Source: an uncultured Clostridia bacterium (GTDB lineage: Bacteria; Bacillota; Clostridia; Christensenellales; Aristaeellaceae). Taken from it: a stretch of 14,171 nucleotides of DNA. How positions within the stretch are numbered: the stretch's first letter is position 1; the number at the start of each line of letters is the position of its first letter. The notes under the pieces are model-generated. The model searched no databases, was not told the DNA's origin, and saw only the letters and a program-made list of their open reading frames with translations. Both the position numbers and the translations under genes were made by a program. This document shows, piece by piece, positions 7,630 to 14,171 of this stretch. The DNA is taken from NCBI GenBank assembly GCA_934632155.1, contig CAKTXZ010000029.1:1-14171 (forward strand), written 5' to 3'.

Positions 7630-7723
7630 CGCGCCGGGGCTGAAACGGCGCGAGTCTTCGCGGAAACCACGAAGACATGCAGCGGAGAGCCGTTCCTTGC
7701 AGCATTCAAGGAACGGTTTCTCC
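7630..7723 (+). other. Three tandem hairpins in the gap after the solute-binding protein
   Basis: The 376 bases between the binding protein and the hydrolase contain no gene. Near their start are three hairpins in a row: CGCGCCG (7630-7636) with CGGCGCG (7646-7652), GTCTTCG (7654-7660) with CGAAGAC (7670-7676), and a strong one pairing 7684-7699 with 7707-7723 (core CCGTTCCTTG/CAAGGAACGG, 16 bp with one bulged T). None has a clear T run, so they look more like transcript-stabilising or attenuating structures than textbook terminators. No convincing promoter was seen between 7724 and 7982. Confidence 0.5.
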
Positions 7724-7982
7724 CGTTCCGGGCAAGCGGCCGGCAAGGGCAAAAGCGCCGCGCGCCTTTCGTGCAGGCGCTCCATGGCCCCTTCTTTATC
7801 CACGCTGTCGAAGGCCTATTTTCGACCGTCCGCTTCTTCCCCCTTACACCGCGCTTCTCCGCTTTGCTTTCTTGATTTTTTGCATCAAATGAAAATGCGC
7901 CATCTGTAAAGCGACGCCGGCGCGGAAAGGGCGCGGACGGATGAAGCGTTTTGAATTGAGAGTATACGAGGGAGACGTTACC

Positions 7983-10043
7983 ATGAAAAAGGTGCTGATC
8001 TGCGTCTGGGCGCTGCTTTTGTGCTGCGCCGGCGCGCTGCCCGAAATGAAAGCCGAGGAGGATATTCCCTTGCAAAACGGCCGTGTTCGCCTTACGCTGG
8101 ACGCTTACGGACAGCTTCTCGGCCTCGAAAGCCTGCTCACCGGCCGTCAATACCTGAACGGCGCGCCCTGCGGCTTCAAAATGACCGTCAACACTTCAAC
8201 CGACGATATCTGGGCCTCCGTGCACGGCAGCGAGGTTTCGCTCTCCTCAGCCGACGCGCCCGCGATCATTGCGCGCGACGGAAACGCCGTCGTCATCCGT
8301 CAGGCTTTCCCCTTGGCAAACGGCACGATCAACGTGGAGCGCACGCTGACGCTTGCAGCCGATTCGGGGCTGTGCAGCTTCGATCTAAGCATTCAAAACG
8401 AATGCGCGGGCTCGGTTGTAACCAAAATCGACTGGCTGTCTCTCAAGGGGCTGACGGACGCGGACAATTCCATGCAATTGCTCTGGCCGGATAAGGAGGG
8501 CGAAATGTATCCCGCCTTTTTCGCGTCGCAAAAGCATGTGTCCGCCACCTATCCCTCGCTCATGTCCATGCAGTATATCGCGCTGAGCGGCGATCAGGAA
8601 AGCCTGTACTACGGCGTTCACGACACGTCCCGTCAATTCAAGCGTTTTGATGTGAACGCCAAGCGCGGCACGCTCAAAAGCACGCTTTATCCCTTCGCCG
8701 CCGCCGGAGAAACGGTTGCGCTTCCCCGCGTCGTTTGGGGCGTAACCGACGGCGATTGGCACAGCGCGGCGGACGTTTACCGGCATTATCTGATTGAAAA
8801 CGGCTTCGCCAAGCCCTACGGCGCAATGGCAAGCGCGTATGCCGGCGTCGCCGCCTGCAATCTGTGCGCGTATCCGCAAAAGTACGGCGTAGAATACGCC
8901 GCAAACGCCGCGAAGCAGGGCGGCATGGCGGCGCAGACCAGGCGCACGCTGGAGGCCTACGGCACGCCGCTAACGATCTTTCTGGGCTGGCACGAAAAAG
9001 GCTTTGATTCCATGTATCCCGACTATCGCTTTATCGACGCCTACGGCGGCGAGGAGGCGTTCGCTCAGGGCATGGCGCAGGTGCACGCAGCCGGCGGCAA
9101 GGCGCTTTTGTACATTAACCTGCACATTGCCGATACGAAAAGCGACTGGTACAATACCCGCGCGGAAAACGGGCGAACCAACGGCGAAAACTGCGCCATC
9201 CGCACCGCTTATCAATCGGTGCTGCATGAGGATTACGGCACGGGGCTGGATTACGTGGCCATGTGCCCCGCAGCCCCGGCATGGCAGGACGCGATCGCGG
9301 CGGCCGTCGCACGCACGCGGGAAAACGGCGCGGACGGCTACTGGTTCGACCAATTGATGGAAATGCCCGGCAATCTTTGCTATAATAAGGCGCATGGCCA
9401 TTCCACGCCCGCAACCGCTTATGCGGAGGGGTACGACGCGCTTTTTGCGCGCATCAACAGCCTGACCGCAGACGGCGATTGCCTCTACGCCTGCGAGGGC
9501 GTGTGCGACGCTTACCTTCGCTACATCGACTGCTGCGGCCTGATGTGGGCGCGCCTGTTCGGCTATTCGGCGCAATCAGCGCCCCGCATTACGCGCTACA
9601 CCCTGCCCACGCTGTTCTTCGGCCTGCCCACAAGCGGCGCAACGCCGGGCTCGCAAGGGCAATACGCCCACGCTTGGGTCATGGGCGACGGCATGCTCTG
9701 CCGGGACAATAACCCCCTGTGCAGGCGCTACGCCGCGCTGGCGGCCCGGTATCCCGAAATCTACGCCACCGGACGGTATATGGATACCCGCGGCGTAAGC
9801 GGCGTACCGGAGGGCGTGCTGGCCGGCGTGCTGCGCGCGCGCGAGGAGGACGGGCGCTGGGCGGTGCAGCTGTTTAACCAAAACCCCGAGCGCGTAACCT
9901 TCGCGCTTTCGGTGGACGACGCCGCCGTTTACGCCGTGTACGACGCGGAAAGCGGCCAAGCGCTGCCCGCCGTGGAAGGCGGCTGGCAGGTCAGCCTATC
10001 CGCCAACCGCGCCGTATCCGTGATCGTCGAATGCGCGCGCTGA
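7983..10043 (+). CDS. Secreted glycoside-hydrolase-like protein (DUF6259-type)
   Basis: A 686-residue exported protein, probably a glycoside hydrolase acting on the substrate the importer brings in. It starts with a signal peptide (MKKVLICVWALLLCCAGALP); GGGAG is 8 bases upstream of the ATG at 7983, and an ATG 14 codons earlier would precede the signal peptide. The N-terminal part (about 25-270) is beta-rich, like the sandwich domain before catalytic barrels in GH families. WGVTDGDWHSAADVYRHYL marks the passage to a likely TIM barrel (about 275-600). Barrel strands include TIFLGWHEKGFDSMYPDY, KALLYINLHI (from about 375) and DGYWFDQ, with Asp456 placed like the nucleophile of related barrels. 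ACEGVCDAY (Glu505, Asp509) may hold the acid/base. A small beta domain closes the protein. The DUF6259 assignment is from remembered motifs; activity and substrate are inference. The protein is unusually rich in Cys for an exported enzyme. Confidence 0.75.
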   Translation: MKKVLICVWALLLCCAGALPEMKAEEDIPLQNGRVRLTLDAYGQLLGLESLLTGRQYLNGAPCGFKMTVNTSTDDIWASVHGSEVSLSSADAPAIIARDGNAVVIRQAFPLANGTINVERTLTLAADSGLCSFDLSIQNECAGSVVTKIDWLSLKGLTDADNSMQLLWPDKEGEMYPAFFASQKHVSATYPSLMSMQYIALSGDQESLYYGVHDTSRQFKRFDVNAKRGTLKSTLYPFAAAGETVALPRVVWGVTDGDWHSAADVYRHYLIENGFAKPYGAMASAYAGVAACNLCAYPQKYGVEYAANAAKQGGMAAQTRRTLEAYGTPLTIFLGWHEKGFDSMYPDYRFIDAYGGEEAFAQGMAQVHAAGGKALLYINLHIADTKSDWYNTRAENGRTNGENCAIRTAYQSVLHEDYGTGLDYVAMCPAAPAWQDAIAAAVARTRENGADGYWFDQLMEMPGNLCYNKAHGHSTPATAYAEGYDALFARINSLTADGDCLYACEGVCDAYLRYIDCCGLMWARLFGYSAQSAPRITRYTLPTLFFGLPTSGATPGSQGQYAHAWVMGDGMLCRDNNPLCRRYAALAARYPEIYATGRYMDTRGVSGVPEGVLAGVLRAREEDGRWAVQLFNQNPERVTFALSVDDAAVYAVYDAESGQALPAVEGGWQVSLSANRAVSVIVECAR

Positions 10044-10102
10044 CGGCGCGGCGGCCGCGGCGCTTCCGGTTCCAAAACATGTAAATGAAGGAGAAATCTC
10101 GT

Positions 10103-11164
10103 ATGCTGGAAAATCTTTCGATGCTGAACCGCTATGAAACCGTCTCCATTTCCCCGGAAAACCTGACGGGGGAAAAGGGAAGGGGCGGCGCGACGCCGCT
10201 GGAGCAGGGCACGTCGCGCGCGGCCGCGCGGGATCTGGGCACGGGCTGGAAGGTAAACCCGCTCCGATTCATTCCCGCCGGGGAAACGCTGACGCTGGCC
10301 GACGTGCGCGATCAGGGTGAAATCACCCATATCTGGCTCACGCCCACCGGCGTATGGCGCGGGCAAATCCTCCGCTTTTACTGGGACGGCGAAGAAACGC
10401 CCGCCGTCGAATGCCCGTTGGGCGATTTTTTCGCCTGCGGCCTGAACCAATACGCGCCCGTCCGGTCGCTGCCCGTCTGCGTCAATCCCGGCAGCGCATT
10501 CAACTGCTATTGGCCGATGCCCTTCCGCCGCGGCTTCAGAATTACGCTGGAAAACCGAAATGCCGATCAGGTCGCGGTGTATTACCAGATCACCTACATC
10601 CGCAAGCCCGTCTCCGGCAGCGCCGCTTATTTCCACGCGCAGTTTCGCCGTACCAATCCCAACCCCTATATGCAGGATTTTACCATGCTCGACGGCGTTC
10701 AGGGCAAGGGGCAGTATGTGGGCGCGTACATGACATGGGGCGTGCACAACAGCGGCTGGTGGGGCGAAGGCGAGGTCAAGGTGTTCCTTGACGGAGACCG
10801 GGAATACCCTTCCATCTGCTACACCGGGACGGAGGATTATTTCTGCGGCTCCTATAATTTTGAAAACCAGCAAACACACGAATACGAGGAATTCACCTCG
10901 CCCTATTCCGGGCTTTCGCAGGTGCTTCGTCCCGATACGCTCTACCGCTCGCAGATGCGCTTTGGCCTGTACCGCTGGCATATCACGGACCCGATCTATT
11001 TCGAACAGGAAATTCGAATCACCATTCAGGAGCTGGGCTGGCGCAGCGGCGGGCGGTATCTGCCGCTGCAGGACGACGTGAGCTGCGCGGCGTATTTTTA
11101 TCTGGACAAGCCTGCCTGCGCCCTGCCCGCGCTGGGCACGCCGGACGAGCTGGAGATCATCTGA
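10103..11164 (+). CDS. DUF2961 / glycoside hydrolase family 172 enzyme
   Basis: A 353-residue protein of the DUF2961 family, now GH172, whose characterised members act on furanosides: difructose dianhydride I and D-arabinofuranosyl linkages. It has no signal peptide, so it probably works in the cytoplasm on imported oligosaccharides. Family landmarks seen are GEITHIWLTP, LPLGDFF-like (CPLGDFFACG), FNCYWPMPFRRGFRITLEN, WWGEGEVKVFLDGD and the hallmark YTGTEDYFCGSYNF. Glu244 of that last motif is the best candidate for a catalytic acid, followed by YRWHITDPIYF. The start at 10103 has AAGGAGA about 9 bases upstream; an ATG at 10085 lies before that site and is rejected. The length is near that of compact family members. 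It follows the secreted hydrolase by 59 bases and is the last gene before a strong terminator. Family assignment is firm; substrate is not. Confidence 0.88.
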   Translation: MLENLSMLNRYETVSISPENLTGEKGRGGATPLEQGTSRAAARDLGTGWKVNPLRFIPAGETLTLADVRDQGEITHIWLTPTGVWRGQILRFYWDGEETPAVECPLGDFFACGLNQYAPVRSLPVCVNPGSAFNCYWPMPFRRGFRITLENRNADQVAVYYQITYIRKPVSGSAAYFHAQFRRTNPNPYMQDFTMLDGVQGKGQYVGAYMTWGVHNSGWWGEGEVKVFLDGDREYPSICYTGTEDYFCGSYNFENQQTHEYEEFTSPYSGLSQVLRPDTLYRSQMRFGLYRWHITDPIYFEQEIRITIQELGWRSGGRYLPLQDDVSCAAYFYLDKPACALPALGTPDELEII

Positions 11165-11184
11165 AATACGCGAAAACGCTTTTT

Positions 11185-11230
11185 AGGGGGGCCGTTCCTG
11201 CTCGTCAGAAAACGGCTCCCCTTTCGTTGT
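11185..11230 (+). terminator. Intrinsic terminator of the sugar-use operon
   Basis: AGGGGGGCCGTT (11185-11196) pairs with AACGGCTCCCCT (11211-11222) in a 12-bp stem with one G-T pair and a 14-base loop. It is followed by TTTCGTTGTT. It starts 20 bases after the GH172 stop codon. Confidence 0.8.
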
Positions 11231-11300
11231 TGGGCCGGCCGCCCGAATTGTTTACAAGTGTAAATGTTGCCAATTGCCGCCCAGATATTGGCAGAATCAA

Positions 11301-11329
11301 TTGACAGAGCAGCCGCCGCGTGCTACCAT
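11301..11329 (+). promoter_or_regulatory. Promoter of the Cys-repeat protein gene
   Basis: A perfect TTGACA (11301-11306) and TACCAT (11324-11329) are separated by 17 bases. TGC just before the -10 gives an extended -10, which compensates for the weak hexamer. Transcription would begin near 11336, leaving a leader of about 135 bases. Confidence 0.6.
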
Positions 11330-11337
11330 ATGCGCAT

Positions 11338-11461
11338 GGAGCAGCATTCATTGTATAGCCAAACCGCAGTGCATGAACCCAAAATGCGTGAGCGGAATGA
11401 ACAATGCTCCGAATAAAGCCCGGCATGCCGCCACGGTGCGCCGGAGCAAAAAAACGGAGGA
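11338..11461 (+). promoter_or_regulatory. Structured leader with two mutually exclusive pairings
   Basis: TGCTCC (11405-11410) can pair upstream with GGAGCA (11338-11343), extended by TTCATT (11347-11352) with AATGAA (11396-11401) across a 3x3 internal loop. Alternatively TGCTCCG (11405-11411) can pair downstream with CGGAGCA (11442-11448), just before the A run and the ribosome binding site CGGAGGA (11455-11461). The two folds exclude each other. No known riboswitch or T-box consensus was recognised. Confidence 0.35.
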
Positions 11462-11470
11462 CAAGAAAAA

Positions 11471-13147
11471 ATGAAACAGCGGAAAATCATCATTGCCATG
11501 CTGCTGGCGGTGCTGCTGGTATGCATGAGCGCCGCCGCGATGGCGACGGAAGTGAACCCCTCGGACGGCGGGCAGGCCACCCCCGCCCCGCACGTATGCT
11601 CGCCCATCGCCAAGGTAACCGCAGAGGGCAGCTGCAAAAAGCAGCAGAACCGGGTCACGGTGACCTACGCCTGCAGCGACCCCAACTGCCCGCTCGGAAA
11701 TAACACGAAGCAGACCGACATTCAGTCCGTCAGCTGGGAAACCCTCCACAAGATGAGCGAATGGACGGAAGTTAAGGCTGCGACCTGCACGTCGGACAAC
11801 CTGATGCGCCGTGTATGCGAAAACGGCTGCGGCAAAACCGAAACGCAGGTAACTGTCAAGGCGCTGGGGCATGACATGACCACCCACGCCAAGACGGACA
11901 GCACCTGCTCCAAGGAAGGCAACCGTGAATACTTCACCTGCTCCCGTGAGCCCAACGTCTATTACGCCAACATAAACGGCACCGTCCGCTTCCCGAACGC
12001 AGGCGCTGTGAAGCTTGCGAAGCTGCCGCATACATGGCTCCAGACCGGCCATACCGACGCGACCTGCTTCATGTCCGGAAGCGACGCCTATCGGTGCGAG
12101 CAATGCAGCGCGGAGCGTCTGGATCCGATTCCTGCGACCGGCAAGCACAATTTCATCCTCAATTCCTTTAAGGACGACGAGGTGGTGAACGGCAAGACGG
12201 TTTCCAAGGTGATCGTGGAGCGCACCTGCTCCAGCGCCGGCCGCTACCTGCTCACCTGCCGCAACGACGGCTGCACCCAGCAGAAGGTAGTCACCTACAA
12301 GGCGTTCAAGCATGAGGCTTCCAAGGATTGGGAAACCACCGTCGCCGCGACCTGCACCACCTCCGGCAAGGAGGTTCGCAAGTGCGTTCACTGCGGCAAG
12401 GTCATGAAGAGCCGCACGGTCAAGGCGCTGGGCCACAACATGAAGGAAGAAATCCTCGCCGCCGCCACCTGCACCACCCCCGGCGCGAAGAAGGTCTGGT
12501 GCACGCGCTGCGACGATAAGACCAATAACAACGTCACCATTCCCGCCCGCGGCCACAAGGGCAAGTGGATCACCGTTCGAAAGGCCACCGAAACCGAGCT
12601 GGGCCTGCAGGAAAAGCGCTGCCAGAACGTCAATAACGGCGTGCTGTGCAACGAGCTGCTGGACACGCGCACCTATAAGTTCGCCGAAATGCTGTATAAC
12701 AACACCATCTCCTCCTTCGGCCCCTGCACCCGCGACCTTATCGGCGGGAAGGACTGGTACCGCGTAACGCCTATCGATACCTCCGTGGACGGCGTCTACA
12801 CCTACCCGATGATCGCCTCCAACAAGTACACCGTGGGCACCATGACCGTAACCGTCAAGGACGGCGCCATGACCGTGACCTACGCGCTCAACAGCCGCCA
12901 GATTACGGTCAACAGTGAATCGCTCACCATCTATCCGAATCTGGACGCGCTGCGCAATCCTGGCCCGGCCACCGCGCTGTCCGCCGCCTTTGGCGCGCCC
13001 ATCGATCTGGCCGCAAACTTCAGCGGCGACAGCAAGCTCATCATCGGCGTGCAGCTCAAGGCGGACTACAACGCCATCGGCGCGGGCGTGAGCGGCTTCC
13101 GCGTGGACAACGCCGCCATCGACGCGATGCTGGCGCTCATTGACTAA
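11471..13147 (+). CDS. Secreted protein with Cys-rich GH-ended repeats
   Basis: A 558-residue exported protein of unknown function. The signal peptide (about 1-25) ends in AMA before TEVNP. Residues 41-362 hold seven repeats of roughly 30-50 residues with the pattern TC-(T/S)xxG-C-xx-C-(about 12)-GH. The clearest are ATC106 to GH134, ATC199 to KH226, ATC295-CVHC308-GH322 and ATC334-CTRC347-GH362; a degenerate eighth follows (Cys384, Cys393). Three Cys and one His per unit suggest a small metal-binding or disulfide-braced module, as found in surface proteins of gut Clostridia. Residues 400-558 form a beta-rich C-terminal domain (TYPMIASNKYTVGTMTVTVK, then ITVNSESLTIYP). There is no LPXTG motif and no second membrane helix, so it is probably released or held by non-covalent contact. 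GGAGG lies 10 bases before the ATG. It forms a one-gene unit with its own promoter, leader and terminator. Confidence 0.85.
   Translation: MKQRKIIIAMLLAVLLVCMSAAAMATEVNPSDGGQATPAPHVCSPIAKVTAEGSCKKQQNRVTVTYACSDPNCPLGNNTKQTDIQSVSWETLHKMSEWTEVKAATCTSDNLMRRVCENGCGKTETQVTVKALGHDMTTHAKTDSTCSKEGNREYFTCSREPNVYYANINGTVRFPNAGAVKLAKLPHTWLQTGHTDATCFMSGSDAYRCEQCSAERLDPIPATGKHNFILNSFKDDEVVNGKTVSKVIVERTCSSAGRYLLTCRNDGCTQQKVVTYKAFKHEASKDWETTVAATCTTSGKEVRKCVHCGKVMKSRTVKALGHNMKEEILAAATCTTPGAKKVWCTRCDDKTNNNVTIPARGHKGKWITVRKATETELGLQEKRCQNVNNGVLCNELLDTRTYKFAEMLYNNTISSFGPCTRDLIGGKDWYRVTPIDTSVDGVYTYPMIASNKYTVGTMTVTVKDGAMTVTYALNSRQITVNSESLTIYPNLDALRNPGPATALSAAFGAPIDLAANFSGDSKLIIGVQLKADYNAIGAGVSGFRVDNAAIDAMLALID
11780..12556 (+). 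repeat. Tandem Cys-rich protein repeats (repeats 2-7)
   Basis: This part of the gene encodes residues 104-362, where the TC...C-xx-C...GH unit recurs six times. Repeats 6 and 7 are the most regular (30 and 31 residues, both with CxxC). Repeats 2 and 5 have C-x3/4-C, and repeat 3 has lost its second close Cys. The DNA of the units has diverged, so this is an old duplication kept at protein level rather than a recent tandem array. Confidence 0.7.
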
Positions 13148-13164
13148 AAGATCTCGTATCCCGC

Positions 13165-13200
13165 AGGGAACCGTCCTTTCACGAGGGCGGTTCCCTTTGC
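13165..13200 (+). terminator. Intrinsic terminator of the Cys-repeat protein gene
   Basis: AGGGAACCGTCCT (13165-13177) pairs with AGGGCGGTTCCCT (13184-13196), a 13-bp stem with one G-T pair and a 6-base loop, followed by TTTGC. It begins 17 bases after the stop codon. Confidence 0.8.
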
Positions 13201-13511
13201 GTGTCAAAAACGTAGCTTGGAGACACGCAGAAGGGGCGCTCATAAAGCGCCCCTTCAGACTGTCGAAAAAAGTTTTTCGACAGTCTGCAAATGCAAGACC
13301 GCTAAAGCGGACTTGCATTTGAAACATCATTTTCCTGTAAGCCTACAGCTTACAGGAAAATGATGGCGGAAGCGGTCGTTCCTACCGCTCCTCGAACCGG
13401 CAAAGCCGGTTCTGCGGATGAAAATGAAGGGGCTGCGACCCCTTCATTCATCCCCGGAGCTTTAACGAGACTTTTTTGACAGACAGAGGGGCGCTCATAA
13501 AGCGCCCCTCT
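13199..13511. repeat. Non-coding array of nine back-to-back hairpins
   Basis: There is no gene between 13148 and 13530. After the terminator the DNA is a chain of palindromes: 13199-13228 (7 bp); 13230-13256 (11 bp); 13256-13287 (15 bp perfect, 2-base centre); 13288-13321 (16 bp with one A-A mismatch, 2-base centre); 13325-13365 (18 bp perfect, 5-base loop); 13371-13389 (6 bp); 13394-13412 (8 bp, loop AAA); 13416-13453 (15 bp with a 2-base bulge); 13485-13511 (11 bp). Several abut with no gap. It resembles REP/BIME mosaics or a structured mobile element without a coding gene; no transposase is present. Short reading frames across it look like by-products of the palindromes. Confidence 0.8.
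13230..13256. repeat. Left copy of the duplicated palindrome
   Basis: An 11-bp stem (GAAGGGGCGCT/AGCGCCCCTTC) with loop CATAA. Its inner 22 bases (13233-13254) recur exactly at 13488-13509, including the loop. Its last base is also the first base of the next hairpin. Confidence 0.8.
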
Positions 13512-13514
13512 TTT
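13485..13514 (+). terminator. Right copy of the duplicated palindrome, terminator-like
   Basis: An 11-bp perfect stem (AGAGGGGCGCT/AGCGCCCCTCT) with loop CATAA is followed by TTT, so on the plus strand it has the form of an intrinsic terminator. It lies between two convergent genes. On the minus strand it would follow the PG-binding gene by about 20 bases but has no T run there. Confidence 0.55.
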
Positions 13515-13530
13515 GCATTGCAGCCAAAAC

Positions 13531-14171
13531 TTATTCTATGGTCAACTCAAATACTCTTTGGCACAGAACAACGCACTGATTGCGAATCAGCGCCTCGATG
13601 TCATCGTCCACATTCTCGACACCCTGCAGCTCCAGCGCAATCCGTTGCTGCTCCAGCCAAAGCATGAAGAACGCCTGATCGGAGGCCACGGCGGCGCGAT
13701 CCTCCTCCATAGAGAGGTCGATACACGCCTTGTAGAGATCGTTGAGCTCGTATGCCCACTTTTCCAGCCCCGGCAGCGTCTGATTTGCGGCCAGCTGGGC
13801 GTGGAAGCTGCACAGCACGATGTGCTCGTCGCCCGAATCCGTCGTGTAACGATAGCAGTAGGCCGGGTAATCGCCGTAGCTGTCGCCGTAGTCTTCGCCG
13901 GGGTAGTCGCCGTCGCCGTCCGGATTATACTCCGGCAAGAAGCCCGCGGTCTGCGGCTCCAGATCATCGTCCGGCGCACCGGCGCCGTTTTCCTCCATAA
14001 TCCGGAGCCAGCAGGCGTAGAGCGAATCGATGGTTCGGTCATCGGCTACGCCGGTCTGCTCGAGCAGCGCGTATTTCTGAAACCACTTCACGGCCTTTTC
14101 AGTGTTGCCGCCGAATACGCCGTCCGGCTCTTCAAAGATGAATCCGGTATCCCAGAGCATCTGCTGAAGCT
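13531..14171 (-). CDS. Peptidoglycan-binding domain protein, 5' end outside the window
   Basis: The 3' part of a gene, at least 213 codons, that runs off the right edge. The frame stays open to the edge and reads LQQ before the first visible Met at 14160, so that Met is not the start. The visible N-terminal part is a PG_binding_1 domain: LQQMLWDTGF, then DGVFGGNTEKAVKWFQKYA and a closing TGVADDRTIDSLY. This domain ties proteins to the cell wall. It is followed by a linker rich in Asp, Gly and Tyr (PDGDGDYPGEDYGDSYGDYP), then a predicted helical C-terminal region of about 110 residues without a recognised family. Any catalytic domain or signal peptide would lie upstream, outside the window. 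Stop codon TAA at 13533-13531. Confidence 0.75.
   Translation of the reverse strand, partial: LQQMLWDTGFIFEEPDGVFGGNTEKAVKWFQKYALLEQTGVADDRTIDSLYACWLRIMEENGAGAPDDDLEPQTAGFLPEYNPDGDGDYPGEDYGDSYGDYPAYCYRYTTDSGDEHIVLCSFHAQLAANQTLPGLEKWAYELNDLYKACIDLSMEEDRAAVASDQAFFMLWLEQQRIALELQGVENVDDDIEALIRNQCVVLCQRVFELTIE

Noticed and set aside
5837..7705. Long minus-strand open frame (622 codons) opposite the solute-binding protein
   Set aside because: It mirrors a gene with a clear signal peptide, ribosome binding site and family match. Its protein is low-complexity, rich in Val, Gly and Arg, with no domain; GC-rich codon bias on one strand creates such frames on the other.
7724..7982. Separate promoter for the secreted hydrolase
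   Set aside because: TTGATT- and TTGCTT-like hexamers occur near 7860-7880, but no acceptable -10 lies at 16-18 bases from either.
9929..10981. Minus-strand open frame (350 codons) across the hydrolase and GH172 genes
   Set aside because: It spans the boundary of two supported genes and has no domain or start signal.
11185..11470. Possible riboswitch of known class before the Cys-repeat gene
   Set aside because: No consensus of a known class was recognised; only competing stems are visible.
13140..13322. Short plus-strand frame in the hairpin region
   Set aside because: It runs through the terminator and palindromes; no ribosome binding site or protein-like composition.
11348..13330. Long minus-strand open frame (660 codons) opposite the Cys-repeat protein
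   Set aside because: The plus-strand gene has a promoter, ribosome binding site, signal peptide and regular repeats. The minus frame begins inside the palindromic array and has no recognisable domain.
13199..13511. CRISPR array
   Set aside because: The repeats are palindromes of different sequence and length without regular spacers, and no cas gene is near.

Overview
The window looks like chromosomal DNA of a GC-rich, low-oxygen Gram-positive of the class Clostridia, probably a gut lineage near Christensenellales. This placement is an inference. It rests on AGGAGG-type ribosome binding sites, signal peptides ending in ALA-E, an LplA/LplB/LplC-type sugar importer with no ATPase gene of its own, and a secreted protein built from Cys-rich repeats. 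No tRNA, rRNA, CRISPR array, transposase or phage gene was seen.

Layout. (1) 1-2800, minus strand: a three-gene operon of an ECF sigma factor, a membrane anti-sigma factor with a zinc-finger head fused to a DUF4349 domain, and a secreted SIMPL/DUF541 protein. It ends in a likely terminator near 131-160. A separate near-consensus promoter then fires leftward out of the window. (2) 2862-11230: a carbohydrate-use locus. An AraC-family regulator (minus) is divergent from a plus-strand run of two ABC permeases, a large solute-binding protein, a secreted putative glycoside hydrolase (DUF6259-like) and a cytoplasmic GH172/DUF2961 enzyme, closed by a strong terminator at 11185. The shared control region holds a 9-base direct repeat at 41-base spacing and an inverted repeat, both good candidates for the regulator's sites. 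(3) 11301-13200: a single gene with its own promoter, a structured leader and a terminator, encoding a secreted protein of seven or eight Cys-rich repeats and a beta-rich C-terminal domain. (4) 13165-13511: about 350 non-coding bases made almost wholly of back-to-back hairpins, with the same palindrome near both ends. (5) 13531-14171, minus strand: the 3' part of a gene with a peptidoglycan-binding domain, running off the right edge.

How the parts work together. The regulator probably senses a sugar and activates the importer operon, whose promoter has a perfect -10 but no good -35. The exported hydrolase would trim a glycan outside the cell, the importer would take up the oligosaccharides, and the GH172 enzyme would finish them inside. 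GH172 suggests a furanose-containing substrate (fructan or D-arabinan type), but the substrate cannot be read from sequence. The sigma/anti-sigma operon is an envelope-sensing module and appears unrelated to the sugar locus. The most unusual non-coding structure is the hairpin array; the least understood protein is the Cys-repeat secreted protein.
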